Shown piece by piece: positions 38,950-47,785 of a stretch of DNA of 64,000 nucleotides. The stretch is from the NCBI RefSeq assembly GCF_001281315.1, contig NZ_CP012479.1:3162001-3226000 (forward strand). Reading direction: 5' to 3'. Each line of letters starts with the position of its first letter. The stretch's first letter is position 1. The notes under the pieces were generated by a model. It saw only the letters and a list, made by a program, of their open reading frames with translations. It did not search any database and was not told where the DNA came from. The stretch is from Arthrobacter sp. ERGS1:01. GTDB lineage: Bacteria > Actinomycetota > Actinomycetes > Actinomycetales > Micrococcaceae. The position numbers and the translations under genes are program-made.

Positions 38950-39630
38950 ATGGAGCAGCTAGCACCGGAGGGCGACACCAGGCTGTCCCTGGCGGAGCAG
39001 ACGTACGCGCGGATCAGCGAGAAGATCATCGACGGGCACTACCCGCCGGGGCACCGCCTGCGGGAACGCGAAATCTCCGAAGACCTGGCGGTCTCCCGCA
39101 TCCCCATCCGCGAGGCGTTGCCCCAGCTCGAGGCGGACGGCTTCATCGCCATCTTCCCGCGCCGCGGCGCCGTAGTGCGCGCCTTCACGCTCAACGATGT
39201 CGGCGAGCTGTTCGACGTCAGGCTGAACCTGGAGGTCTTTGCCGCCCGCAAGGCCGCCGAACACGTTGCCAACGGGGGCTCGTCCACGCGGCTCGCAGAG
39301 CTCATGGCCGCGGCGGAAAACGCCACGGCCGCCAGCGACTACCCCGCCATCACCGAGTTCAACTCCGCAATCCATGCCGAGATCATCGCCATGAGCGGCA
39401 ACAGCCTGCTGGAGACGACCATGCGCCCCGTCCTGGGCCGGCTCCGGCGCCTGTTCGCCCTCACCAGCGAACGCGACCCGCAGGCCCAATACCGGGAGCA
39501 CATCGCCCTGTGCGAGGCGATCCATGCCGGCAAGCCTGACCTGGCCGCCGCGCTGGCCTACTCACACATCGAGCTTGGCCGCGAGCCGTCCCTGGCGGAA
39601 CTGGCCAAGGTGCTCCCGGCGGACAGCTAG
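38950..39630 (+). CDS. GntR-family regulator with FCD domain
   Basis: 226 aa. Winged helix at about residues 14-78 (YARISEKIIDGHYPPGHRLR, then SRIPIREALPQLEADGFI). The FCD effector-binding helices (about 88-205) contain the D/H metal-binding positions in DVRLNLEVFAARKAA, FNSAIHAEI and EHIALCEAI. Likely represses the DUF3100/cyclodeaminase/amidohydrolase genes through the palindromes described. ATG at 38950, 61 bp downstream of the second amidohydrolase. Confidence 0.92.
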   Translation: MEQLAPEGDTRLSLAEQTYARISEKIIDGHYPPGHRLREREISEDLAVSRIPIREALPQLEADGFIAIFPRRGAVVRAFTLNDVGELFDVRLNLEVFAARKAAEHVANGGSSTRLAELMAAAENATAASDYPAITEFNSAIHAEIIAMSGNSLLETTMRPVLGRLRRLFALTSERDPQAQYREHIALCEAIHAGKPDLAAALAYSHIELGREPSLAELAKVLPADS

Positions 39631-39646
39631 CGCCAAAGCTTGCCGC

Positions 39647-39704
39647 GGGGCTGTTATTGCCATCCGCCCGTGGCGGGCCGCGGGCGGATCACCACAACAG
39701 CCCC
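39647..39704 (+). terminator. two-part hairpin after the GntR gene
   Basis: Outer arms GGGGCTGTT (39647-39655) and AACAGCCCC (39696-39704) enclose inner arms ATCCGCCCG (39662-39670) and CGGGCGGAT (39681-39689). Likely terminator of the catabolic operon. Confidence 0.7.
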
Positions 39705-39829
39705 CGGGCTCGGGCGGGATGTCCGGAACGACGTCGGATCACCACGCCGGCCCCCGCAGACGCCGGCCTGCCCCGCGCGCACCCCCTGCCCACCCCTCGT
39801 CCCCAATTCTTAGTGAATTCTTAGATCCC

Positions 39830-40702
39830 GTGCGGAACAGTGGAAGAAAGGCCTTCGGGCCGCTTCCCGTCCCGCCACGATTCGGAGAATTCCTTGACCC
39901 GTTTGCCCGCCAGCAGGCACGCCGCCGCCGAAACGCCCGGCCCCGAGCGCCCGTCCCCCGAACACGCCTCCGCACCCGCCTGGCCGTGCTGCCGCAACCC
40001 CGGTTCTGGGGCCTGTGGGTGGTGCTGTTGTCCGCGGCCGTGCTGACGGTCGGCTTCGTCGCCATCGATGTACCCGGCTTCAGCCCCCGTGAGTTCACGG
40101 TCGACCAGGACCTCAGCCGCCACCACGACGGCGTCCTCAACGCGCTCGCGATGACCCTGAACTACGTGTTTTCCCCGGCCGGCGGGATTGTGATGATCGC
40201 CATCATCTGCGTTTACCTGCTGGTCGTGCGAAAATCCCCGGTGAACGCGTTTGCGTTCGGCGGGGTGGCCGCGGCCGGCTGGCTGTCCAGCCAGTTCTTC
40301 AAGGTCATCGTTGAACGCCCGCGCCCCAACCCGGCCCTGCTGGTCGATCCGCTGGCACCCGAAACCGGGTCCAACAGCTTCCCCAGCGGGCACGTGGCAC
40401 TGGCCGTCGGGCTCGCCTGGGCGTTCTTCTTCCTGGCCCGCAACACCCGCTGGGCGTCGCTGGCGGTCATCGCCGGCATCGCCGTGCCCGTGATTGTGGC
40501 CGGCTCCCGCCTCTACATCGGCGTGCACTACCCCAGTGATGTTGCGGCCTCCTTCCTGGCCGCAACCGCCGCCGTGCTCCTTTTTGCCGGCCTGTGGAAC
40601 CACTACCAGGGGAGGATCCTGCCCCGCATACCGCTGATTTACCGCTTTGGCCCCGTCCCCACACCCTCCCCTGCGCCCGCCAAAAAGCGGATCGCCTCCT
40701 GA
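39830..40702 (+). CDS. PAP2-family phosphatase, start uncertain
   Basis: Membrane phosphatase of the PAP2 superfamily: the active-site motifs KVIVERPRP, FPSGH and SRLYIGVHYPSD are all present, within six or so spans. It likely dephosphorylates undecaprenyl pyrophosphate or a phosphatidate lipid. The N-terminus is unclear: GTG 39830 gives a long basic Pro/Arg-rich leader without a ribosome-binding site, GTG 39986 gives a protein starting VLPQPRFWGLW, and a TTG at 39894 with GGAGAA is in another frame. The stop overlaps the DedA ATG (TGATG). Confidence 0.85.
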   Translation: MRNSGRKAFGPLPVPPRFGEFLDPFARQQARRRRNARPRAPVPRTRLRTRLAVLPQPRFWGLWVVLLSAAVLTVGFVAIDVPGFSPREFTVDQDLSRHHDGVLNALAMTLNYVFSPAGGIVMIAIICVYLLVVRKSPVNAFAFGGVAAAGWLSSQFFKVIVERPRPNPALLVDPLAPETGSNSFPSGHVALAVGLAWAFFFLARNTRWASLAVIAGIAVPVIVAGSRLYIGVHYPSDVAASFLAATAAVLLFAGLWNHYQGRILPRIPLIYRFGPVPTPSPAPAKKRIAS

Positions 40703-41436
40703 TGGGAACCCACTCCATGCACCTGCTCGCAGCCGTCCTGCCGCACTCCATCACCGGAATCCTCGACCCCGCAGCACTCCTGCAGGGGCTGGGACCGGCC
40801 ACGCTCGGCGTCGTCGCGCTGATCATCTTCATCGAATCCGGCGTCCTGTTCCCGTTCCTGCCCGGCGATTCCCTGCTGTTCACGGCCGGGCTGCTGCACC
40901 AGCAACTGCACCTGGCCCTGCCCGTGCTCATCGGCGTAGTCACCCTGGCCGCCATCGCCGGCGACCAGGTGGGGTACATGCTCGGGCGCAAGTTTGGCCG
41001 GCGCTGGTTCAAGGACGACGCCCGCATCCTCAAGACCGCCTACCTGGAGCGGACCGAGGAGTTCTTCGCCAAACAGGGCGGAAAGGCCATAGTGCTGGCC
41101 CGTTTTGTGCCCGTCGTGCGCACCTTCGCACCCCTGGTGGCCGGCATCGCCCGCTACAACTACAAGAAATTCACGCTCTGGAACGTTGCCGGGGCCCTGG
41201 GCTGGGCGACGTCGGTGGTCCTGATGGGCACCTGGCTGGGGCACTTCGACGTCATCGCGAAGAACATCGACGTCATCGCCATCCTCATGGTCCTGGTCTC
41301 GGTGCTGCCCGGGGTGATCGGCATGCTCAAATCCCGGCGCATCTCCCGCCGCGCACCGAACGAAACGGCGCGCGAGGCGGCTGCTGACACGACACCGCCC
41401 GCGGAGCGGGACAATGGGGTACATGCGCAACTCTGA
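40702..41436 (+). CDS. DedA family membrane protein
   Basis: 244 aa. ESGVLFPFLPGDSLLFTAG is the DedA N-terminal signature, and FGRRWFKDDARILK and RFVPVVRTFAPLVAGIARY are the conserved loop with the Arg pair. DedA proteins are proposed lipid-carrier flippases or transporters; together with the PAP2 phosphatase overlapping upstream, undecaprenyl-phosphate recycling is a reasonable inference. ATG at 40702 is coupled to the PAP2 stop. Confidence 0.92.
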   Translation: MGTHSMHLLAAVLPHSITGILDPAALLQGLGPATLGVVALIIFIESGVLFPFLPGDSLLFTAGLLHQQLHLALPVLIGVVTLAAIAGDQVGYMLGRKFGRRWFKDDARILKTAYLERTEEFFAKQGGKAIVLARFVPVVRTFAPLVAGIARYNYKKFTLWNVAGALGWATSVVLMGTWLGHFDVIAKNIDVIAILMVLVSVLPGVIGMLKSRRISRRAPNETAREAAADTTPPAERDNGVHAQL

Positions 41437-42094
41437 GCTGCCACGGCTCCTGCTGGTGGAAGACGATCCCGTCCTGGGCGGGCTGATTGCCCAGCTCCTG
41501 GCCGACGATTACGACGTCGAACTGGCCGCAGACGGCCAAAAGGGCCTGCACCTGGGCCTGACCGGCGAGTGGGACGTCCTGGTGGTTGACCGCGGCCTGC
41601 CCGTCATGGACGGTTTGGAGCTGGTCGCGGCGCTGCGCCGGCACGGTGTCCCGACGCCCGCGTTGATCCTCACGGCCCTTGGCACCACGGCCGAGAAGAT
41701 CGAGGGGCTCGACGCCGGCGCCAACGACTACATGACGAAACCGTTCGACGCCGGCGAACTGCGCGCCCGGCTGCGGGCCATCACCCGCAGCTTTGACCCC
41801 GCCCCCGCCGAGCTCACCATTGGCGAGTGGGTGCTGGACCCGGCCAGCCGGCTGCTGCGCTCCTCGTATGGCGGGCAGGTATCGCTCACGGCCAAGGAAA
41901 GCGAACTTTTGGCCATGCTGGCCGGCGAACCGGACCGGGTATTCACCCGCCCCGAGCTCGTCGAGGCCCTGTTCCACCCGCAGGACGGCCCAGGCGTCAT
42001 CGACACCTATGTGCACTACCTCCGCCGCAAGGTGGCAAAAACCGTAATCCGCACCGTCCACGGCGCCGGCTACCAGATCGGGGATGCCTCATGA
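41414..42094 (+). CDS. OmpR/PhoB-type response regulator
   Basis: 226 aa. The receiver has the acidic pair EDD (16-18), phosphoacceptor D59 in VVDRGLPVMDG and the switch lysine in MTKPFDAGEL. The winged-helix output domain is at about residues 132-224. ATG at 41414 has GGAG upstream and overlaps the DedA gene by 23 bp. The stop overlaps the kinase ATG (ATGA), so the pair is coupled. Confidence 0.95.
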   Translation: MGYMRNSELPRLLLVEDDPVLGGLIAQLLADDYDVELAADGQKGLHLGLTGEWDVLVVDRGLPVMDGLELVAALRRHGVPTPALILTALGTTAEKIEGLDAGANDYMTKPFDAGELRARLRAITRSFDPAPAELTIGEWVLDPASRLLRSSYGGQVSLTAKESELLAMLAGEPDRVFTRPELVEALFHPQDGPGVIDTYVHYLRRKVAKTVIRTVHGAGYQIGDAS

Positions 42095-43092
42095 CGTGGC
42101 GGAACACCCCTTCCCCCGCCCCCGACGCGGACTCGGTGCAACTGCGCCGGGCCGCCCTGACCGTGGGTGTGCGGATCACCGTCGCCTGCGCCGTCATGGT
42201 GCTTGCCGTGATCGTGGCCGCGGCCATCTACATGCTGTACCTCTCGCACCATCCCGACGTGTCGTCGTCGGACCCGGCCTCGCCGCGGGTCTACGTGGAG
42301 TCCAACGACATGCTCAAGGCCATGGCGGTGGCCGGCCTGGCCGGGATCCTGGCCGCCGGCGCCATCGGCTGGCTCAGCGCCCGCAACGCCATCCGTCCGC
42401 TGGGCCGCGCGCTGGCGTTGCAACGCCGTTTTGTCCAGGACGCCAGCCATGAGCTGCGCACGCCGCTGACCATCCTCGACGCCCGGGTCCAGCTGGCCCA
42501 GCACAGGGTGTCCCCCGGAACGGATGCCGCGGCGTTGCTGGCGCAGATCCGCCAGGACACCGAAGCGCTGTCCGCCACGGTCCAGGAGCTTTTGCTCGCG
42601 GCCACCGGCGGCGCCGACGCCGTCCCCGCCGAGCTCGTGGACGTCAGCCAGGTGGTGGACGCCGTCACGGCCGGCCTGCAGGACCTGGCCGGCAACCGCG
42701 GCGTGAGCCTGTCCACCGCGCACGACGCCGCCCCGCCGGTCATGATCCAGGCCAACAGTTTGCGCCGGGCCGTGCTGGGCCTGGTGGACAATGCGCTCAA
42801 CCACACTCCCGAGGGCGGCCGGATCACGGTCACGACGGCCGCGCGCGGCGGGGAGGCAGTCATTGCGGTGGCCGATACCGGCACCGGAATCTCGGGCATT
42901 GACAGGGGTCGGGTCTTTGACAGGTTCGCCCGGACCACGGAGCCCGCCGCCGGTGGCCGGCGCAGTTACGGACTGGGCTTGGCGCTGGTCCGGGAAATCG
43001 CCGTCGCGGCCGGCGGGAGCATTGAAATCCGCTCCACCGGACCGGACGGCACCGTCATGGAACTTACGCTGCCCGCGGCAACGATTCGTTGA
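42091..43092 (+). CDS. two-component sensor histidine kinase
   Basis: 333 aa. Two transmembrane helices (about 28-51 and 76-96) flank a short extracytoplasmic loop of about 25 residues, too small for a ligand domain. The HisKA motif is QDASHELRTPL with H120, and the ATPase has LVDNALNHTPEGG (N box), ADTGTGISG (G1) and YGLGLALV (G2). The small sensor loop suggests it detects membrane or envelope stress. Partner of the preceding regulator. Confidence 0.95.
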   Translation: MTWRNTPSPAPDADSVQLRRAALTVGVRITVACAVMVLAVIVAAAIYMLYLSHHPDVSSSDPASPRVYVESNDMLKAMAVAGLAGILAAGAIGWLSARNAIRPLGRALALQRRFVQDASHELRTPLTILDARVQLAQHRVSPGTDAAALLAQIRQDTEALSATVQELLLAATGGADAVPAELVDVSQVVDAVTAGLQDLAGNRGVSLSTAHDAAPPVMIQANSLRRAVLGLVDNALNHTPEGGRITVTTAARGGEAVIAVADTGTGISGIDRGRVFDRFARTTEPAAGGRRSYGLGLALVREIAVAAGGSIEIRSTGPDGTVMELTLPAATIR

Positions 43093-44390
43093 GCGGCCGG
43101 CCGGAACTCGAGCGGCGGCTCGGCACCACCGACGCCGTCGTCATTGGCCTGGGGTCCATGATCGGGGCCGGCGTGTTTGCGGCCTTCACCCCGGCCGCAC
43201 AGGCCGCGGGTTCGGGCCTGCTGCTGGGCCTGGTCCTTGCCGCCGCCGTGGCCTACGCCAACGCGACGTCGTCGGCCCAGTTGGCTGCCGCCTACCCCAC
43301 CTCCGGCGGGACCTACCTTTACGGGCGCGAGCGGCTGGGCCCGTGGCCGGGATTCCTGGCGGGGTGGGGATTCGTGGTGGGCAAGACGGCCAGCAGCGCC
43401 GCCATGGCCATGACCTTTGCCGCGTACGCCGCCCCGCCGGGCTGGGAACGCCCCGTGGCGATCCTGGCCGTTGTGTTGCTTGTGGCCGTGAACTACCGCG
43501 GCATCAGCCGGACCGCAGCGCTGGCCCGGATCATTGTCACCGCGGTGCTGCTGGCCCTCACCGTGGCGGTGGCGGCGGTCTGGACAGGTGGCGCCGAGAC
43601 CGGCGGCGCGGGGATTTTCGGTACCGGGATTTTCAGTACGGGGATTTTCGATGCCGGGAGCGCCGGGCTGCTGCAACACGGCTGGTACGGGATCCTGCAG
43701 TCGGCGGGGTTGTTGTTCTTCGCCTTTGCCGGCTACGCGCGCCTTGCCACACTCGGGGAGGAAGTGGCCAACCCCCGCCGGACCATCCCGCGGGCCATCG
43801 TGGTCGCGTTGACGCTGGTGGTGGCCATTTACGCCGTCGTGGCCGTGACCATCCTGGCCGCCCTGGGCCCGGACGGCGTGGCGGGAACTCCTGCACCGCT
43901 GGCCGCCGCGGTGGCCGCCGGTTCCTGGGGCTGGGCCGTGCCGGTGGTCCGCGTCGGGGCCGCGCTGGCCTCCCTGGGTGCCCTGCTGGCGCTCGTGGCG
44001 GGGCTGGGCCGGACGTCGCTGGCCATGGCGCGGGAATCGGACCTCCCGCATTGGTTTGCCGCCATCCACCCGCGGTTCAAGGTGCCGCACCGGGCCGAAC
44101 TGGCGCTCGGGGCGGCCATCTGTCTGATCATCGCCTTTGCCGATCTGCGCGGCGCCGTGGGCTTTTCCTCCTTCGGCGTCCTGGTCTATTACCTTGTGGC
44201 CAACCTGGCCGCGTTCACCCAGGCCGGTCCCGACCGCCGCTACCCGCGTGCCCTGCAACTGGCGGGCGCGGCCGGCTGCCTGGTCCTGGCAGCCACACTG
44301 CCGGCGTCGGCCGTGGTGGCGGGCGTTGCCATGTTCGGCGTAGGCGTGGCCTACCGCTGGTTGCGGCTCCGTCGGGCTTCCCGCGGCTGA
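43089..44390 (+). CDS. APC-superfamily amino acid permease
   Basis: 433 aa, about 12 spans. The N-terminal GLGSMIGAGVFAAF is the APC substrate-binding helix. FAFAGYARLATLGEEVANPRR is the helix 6 and loop signature. A tandem GIFGTGIFSTGIF segment lies in an extracellular loop near residues 176-188. Substrate unknown, probably an amino acid or amine. TTG start at 43089 overlaps the kinase stop. Confidence 0.9.
   Translation: MSGRPELERRLGTTDAVVIGLGSMIGAGVFAAFTPAAQAAGSGLLLGLVLAAAVAYANATSSAQLAAAYPTSGGTYLYGRERLGPWPGFLAGWGFVVGKTASSAAMAMTFAAYAAPPGWERPVAILAVVLLVAVNYRGISRTAALARIIVTAVLLALTVAVAAVWTGGAETGGAGIFGTGIFSTGIFDAGSAGLLQHGWYGILQSAGLLFFAFAGYARLATLGEEVANPRRTIPRAIVVALTLVVAIYAVVAVTILAALGPDGVAGTPAPLAAAVAAGSWGWAVPVVRVGAALASLGALLALVAGLGRTSLAMARESDLPHWFAAIHPRFKVPHRAELALGAAICLIIAFADLRGAVGFSSFGVLVYYLVANLAAFTQAGPDRRYPRALQLAGAAGCLVLAATLPASAVVAGVAMFGVGVAYRWLRLRRASRG
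43611..43655 (+). repeat. three tandem 15-bp units within the permease gene
   Basis: GGGATTTTCGGTACC, GGGATTTTCAGTACG and GGGATTTTCGATGCC follow each other, encoding the GIFxTGIF repeat. A slippage-prone, in-frame microduplication in an extracellular loop. Confidence 0.85.
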
Positions 44391-44424
44391 CGAATCCAAG
44401 AGTCCGCGAGGCCATTGCTTAATG

Positions 44425-44442
44425 CGTTAGTGAGGACTAACG
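44425..44442 (+). promoter_or_regulatory. ArsR-type operator palindrome
   Basis: CGTTAGT, GAGG, ACTAACG: perfect 7-bp arms with a 4-bp centre, ending 8 bp before the likely start of the ArsR gene. Placement indicates autoregulation of the operon. Confidence 0.7.
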
Positions 44443-44450
44443 TATTGAAC

Positions 44451-44783
44451 GTGCCCGACCTTCTCGAAACCGCAGCCGAACCGAACAGGCGCCGCCTGTT
44501 GCAGCTGCTGGGACGTGGAGAGCGGAGCGTTAGTGAATTGGCGGAGAACTTTCCGGTCAGCCGGTCCGCGATCTCCCAGCACCTGCTGTTGCTGGCCGAC
44601 GTCGGACTGGTCAGGGCCAGGAAGGACGGCCGGCGGCGGTACTACAGCCTCGACCCGCAGGGAATGTCCCAACTGCGGGAGTCGCTGGAGATGTTTTGGA
44701 CAACCGAACTGGACCAACTCGCGGCGGACGCCGCCGCACTGGCCCGAAAAAACCACCCACAGGAGAATTCCGATGACCATTGA
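44451..44783 (+). CDS. ArsR-family transcriptional regulator
   Basis: 110 aa. Compact winged helix with LETAAEPNRRRLLQLLGRGE, VSELAENFPVSRSAISQHL and a wing RKDGRRRYYSLD. No metal-binding cysteine pair (no CxC) is present, so it belongs to the non-metal SRPBCC-linked ArsR class. GTG at 44451 is preferred because earlier in-frame starts overlap the operator. It overlaps the next gene by 11 bp. Confidence 0.88.
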   Translation: MPDLLETAAEPNRRRLLQLLGRGERSVSELAENFPVSRSAISQHLLLLADVGLVRARKDGRRRYYSLDPQGMSQLRESLEMFWTTELDQLAADAAALARKNHPQENSDDH

Positions 44784-45741
44784 GCAATCCGTCTTCATCC
44801 CGGTCGACCCGGACACCGCATTTGCCCTCATCACCGAGCCCGAGCGCCTGCGCCGCTGGCAGACCGTGGCCGCCCGCGTGGACCTCCGGGTTGGCGGGGA
44901 CTACCGCTGGACCATCACACCCGGGCATTCGGCCGCCGGCACGTTCACCGAGATCGAACCCGGCAAGAGGGTCGTCTTCACCTGGGGCTGGGAGGGTCCG
45001 GAGGCGGATGCCTCCACGGTCACCATCACCCTTGAACCGGGCGACGGCGGCACCACGGTGCGCCTGGTCCACGAGGGCCTGGGCGACGAGGCCGCCGCGG
45101 GCCACACCGAGGGGTGGATCCACTTCCTGGGCCGCCTGGTGGCCCTGGCCACCACGGGCGACGCCGGTCCCGACGACTGGGCCGCAGCCCCGGATCCGAT
45201 CAACGAACTCATCAGCGCCGAGGCCACCCTGGCCATTGCCCAACGCACCCTGGCGGGTCTCACTGAATCGGACATGGACCTGCAAACCCCCTGCGCGGAC
45301 TTCACGGTGGCCGCCCTGGTGGAGCACCTCGTGGGCTCGGTTATGGGAATCGGCAAGGCGCTCGGCGTCGAGCTGAGCGACGACGCCAGCGCTTCCCCGG
45401 AGGTCCGGGTGGCCAATGCGGCGGCCCCAACCCTGGAGGCGTTCAATGCCCGCGGCCTGGACGGCACCATCGACATGGGCTTCGCCGTCCTGCCGGCCGG
45501 CACGGTCGCCAACATCCTGAACATCGAATTCCTGGTCCACGCCTGGGACTTCGCCACCGCCACGGGGCGGCCCCTGGACGTTGCGCCGATGCTGTCCGAC
45601 TATGTGCTGGGCCTGGCCCGGAACACGATCGCCCCCAGCATGCGCGGCCACAGCTTCGCCGAGGAAACCCTGGTCGAGGAATCGGCCGAGAGCCTGGACC
45701 GGCTCGTGGCGTTCACCGGGCGCCAACCTGCCAACGCCTAA
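44773..45741 (+). CDS. fusion of an AHSA1/SRPBCC domain and a TIGR03086/DinB-like domain
   Basis: 322 aa. Residues 1-140 form an AHSA1-like SRPBCC domain (VFIPVDPDTAFALITEPERL, then FTWGWEGPEADASTVTITL). Residues 145-322 are a TIGR03086-type metal-binding DinB-like domain (DLQTPCADFTVAALVEHLVG and LVHAWDFATATGR, the His/Asp ligands). The latter family includes mycothiol-dependent maleylpyruvate isomerases. ArsR-linked SRPBCC proteins are common, but the natural fusion is less so. ATG at 44773 with AGGAGAA upstream. Confidence 0.85.
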   Translation: MTIEQSVFIPVDPDTAFALITEPERLRRWQTVAARVDLRVGGDYRWTITPGHSAAGTFTEIEPGKRVVFTWGWEGPEADASTVTITLEPGDGGTTVRLVHEGLGDEAAAGHTEGWIHFLGRLVALATTGDAGPDDWAAAPDPINELISAEATLAIAQRTLAGLTESDMDLQTPCADFTVAALVEHLVGSVMGIGKALGVELSDDASASPEVRVANAAAPTLEAFNARGLDGTIDMGFAVLPAGTVANILNIEFLVHAWDFATATGRPLDVAPMLSDYVLGLARNTIAPSMRGHSFAEETLVEESAESLDRLVAFTGRQPANA

Positions 45742-45766
45742 ACACGAATACGGAGAGGAGGCCATC

Positions 45767-46207
45767 GTGGTCGATGTCCAGACCGAAATTCACATTCGGG
45801 TCCCGCGTGCGGATGTTGCCGGCTACGCGTCCAATCCGGACAATGCCCCGCAGTGGTACCAAAACATCGACTCGGCCCGGTGGCTGAGCGAACCGCCGCT
45901 GCGGATTGGTTCACAACTGGCATTCAGCGCCCGCTTCCTGGGCCGGACACTGGACTACAGCTACGAATTCACCGAACTCGTGCCGCAGGAAAAGCTCGTG
46001 ATGCGCACCAGCCAGGGCCCGTTCCCCATGCAAACCACGTACACGTGGTCCGACGCCGGAGACGGCACCCTCATGACCCTGCGCAACAACGGCGAACCCC
46101 GGGGGTTCTCCGCTGTTGCCTCGGTCCTCATGGCCCCCATGATGCGCCGGGCCATGCGCAAGGATTTGGCGAAGTTGAAGGAAATCCTTGAATCCGGGCT
46201 GCCCTAA
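45767..46207 (+). CDS. SRPBCC family protein
   Basis: 146-aa START-like lipid-binding fold: EIHIRVPRADVAGYASNPDN opens the family's first strand-helix, FTELVPQEKLVMRT the central strands, and MRRAMRKDLAKLKEILESG the C-terminal helix. GTG at 45767 has AGGAGG six bases upstream. It is downstream of the ArsR-SRPBCC gene and probably in the same transcript; ligand unknown. Confidence 0.88.
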   Translation: MVDVQTEIHIRVPRADVAGYASNPDNAPQWYQNIDSARWLSEPPLRIGSQLAFSARFLGRTLDYSYEFTELVPQEKLVMRTSQGPFPMQTTYTWSDAGDGTLMTLRNNGEPRGFSAVASVLMAPMMRRAMRKDLAKLKEILESGLP

Positions 46208-46317
46208 AGCTAACCGGCGCAGCCACTCTCCGGGCGCGCTCCCGGACAGTACGTTCAATGCAGCACATTCCGTTCGCGGCCACAGAAGGCACAACGGAAT
46301 TGATGAAGGGAATCATC

Positions 46318-46647
46318 ATGAGCAAGTTCATCTACATCTACAACGGCCCGGCCACCCCCATGGACCAGTTCACCGAGGAGCAGTCGGCCGAGGTGACGGC
46401 TGCTTGGGGCGCCTGGATGGGCAAGGTCGGCACGGCAATGGTCGACGGCGGCGCACCCTTTGGCGCCCGCGCGGCAGTCTCCGACGATGGGTCGGCAGCC
46501 GCGCCCAGTGAACTGCAGGGCTACACGATCGTCGAAGCGGCGGACCTCGACGCCGCCAAGGCCCTGGCCGACGGCCTGCCGTTCATGTCCGAAGGCAAGG
46601 GGCGCTTCACCCTGGAAATCTTCGAACTCATCGACATGGGCATGTAG
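46318..46647 (+). CDS. YCII-related domain protein
   Basis: 109 aa. KFIYIYNGPATPMDQFTEEQ and WMGKVGTAMVDGGAPFG match the YCII-like fold found with sigma factors and SRPBCC proteins. ATG at 46318 has GAAGGG upstream. Role unknown; it continues the small ArsR-led neighbourhood. Confidence 0.88.
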   Translation: MSKFIYIYNGPATPMDQFTEEQSAEVTAAWGAWMGKVGTAMVDGGAPFGARAAVSDDGSAAAPSELQGYTIVEAADLDAAKALADGLPFMSEGKGRFTLEIFELIDMGM

Positions 46648-46678
46648 CCCACCGGCCACTCGATTGTGGCCGGAACGG

Positions 46679-47785
46679 TTACAGGCTGATGCTCGTGACG
46701 GGCATGGAGGAATCCGGGGCGAACGCAAGGTCGCTGGGTGCCACGCCGTTCATGACCAACTGCGCACCGAGGGCGGCCACCATGGCGCCGTTGTCGGTGC
46801 ACAGCGACATCTTGGGCACCAGCAGCGTGATTCCGGCGGCCGCGGTGCGCTGTTGCGCCAGCTCGCGCAGCCGTGAATTCGCGGCCACTCCCCCGCCCAG
46901 CAGCAGCGTGGTGATGCCGTTTTCGCGGCAGGCCAGCACTGCCTTGGCCGTGATGACGTCCAGCACCGCTTCCTGGAACGACGCCGCCACGTCCGGCACC
47001 GGGACCGGCTCGCCTTTCGCTTCAAAGCCTTCAACGCACCGGGCCACGGCCGTCTTCAAGCCGGAGAAGGAAAAGTCGTAACGGTGCGGCCCCGGAGCCT
47101 CGGCCGTGCCCATGTATTTGGGCACGGTCAGCCCGCGCGGGAACCTGATGGCCTTGGCGTTGCCCTCCCTGGCCAGCGCGTCGATGGCCGGCCCGCCCGG
47201 GTACTCCAACCCCAGCAGCCGGGCCACCTTGTCGAAGGCCTCCCCGGCGGCGTCGTCGATCGTGGCACCCAGCAGTTCGACGTCGTCGGCAATGCTGCGC
47301 ACCCGCAGGATCTCGGTGTGGCCGCCGGAGACCAGCAAGGCGCCCAGGTTTTCCGGCAGCCCGCCGGGCCCCGTCGACAGGGCCGCCGCCTTGGCCGCGA
47401 TGGACTCATCGAGCAGGCCGACGCCCACGTGCGCCACGAGGTGGTTGATCGCGTAGAGCGGTTTGCCCGTGGCCAGGGCCAGCGCCTTGGCCGCGCTGAC
47501 GCCCACCATGAGGGCGCCTGCCAGGCCGGGGCCGCTCGTGACGGCGATCGCGTCGACGTCCTCGAGCCTCACTCCGGCGTCGGCCAGGGCCTGCTGGAGG
47601 GTGGGCACAAAAGCGTCGAGGTGCGCGCGGGAGGCGATCTCGGGAATGACCCCGCCAAAGCGCACGTGCTCCGCCATGGACGAGGACACCGTGTTGGTCA
47701 GCAGCTCGGTGCCGCGCACCAGCCCCACGCCCGTCTCGTCGCAGGAGGATTCAATCCCCAGGATCAGCGGATTTGCGTGGCTCAT
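46679..47785 (-). CDS. tsaD: tRNA N6-threonylcarbamoyladenosine synthase TsaD
   Basis: 368 aa, the catalytic subunit placing the threonylcarbamoyl group on A37 of ANN-decoding tRNAs. [12 protein letters not shown] at the N-terminus, the metal-binding HLVAH block (INHLVAHVG), and VSGGHTE and [11 protein letters not shown] are canonical. It ends normally. ATG overlaps the rimI stop (ATGA), so it is the last gene of alr-tsaE-tsaB-rimI-tsaD. Confidence 0.97.
   Translation of the reverse strand: MSHANPLILGIESSCDETGVGLVRGTELLTNTVSSSMAEHVRFGGVIPEIASRAHLDAFVPTLQQALADAGVRLEDVDAIAVTSGPGLAGALMVGVSAAKALALATGKPLYAINHLVAHVGVGLLDESIAAKAAALSTGPGGLPENLGALLVSGGHTEILRVRSIADDVELLGATIDDAAGEAFDKVARLLGLEYPGGPAIDALAREGNAKAIRFPRGLTVPKYMGTAEAPGPHRYDFSFSGLKTAVARCVEGFEAKGEPVPVPDVAASFQEAVLDVITAKAVLACRENGITTLLLGGGVAANSRLRELAQQRTAAAGITLLVPKMSLCTDNGAMVAALGAQLVMNGVAPSDLAFAPDSSMPVTSISL

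Noticed and set aside
42791..44422. 543-codon plus-strand frame over the kinase and permease genes
   Set aside because: Arg/Gly-rich translation across two well-defined genes in another frame.
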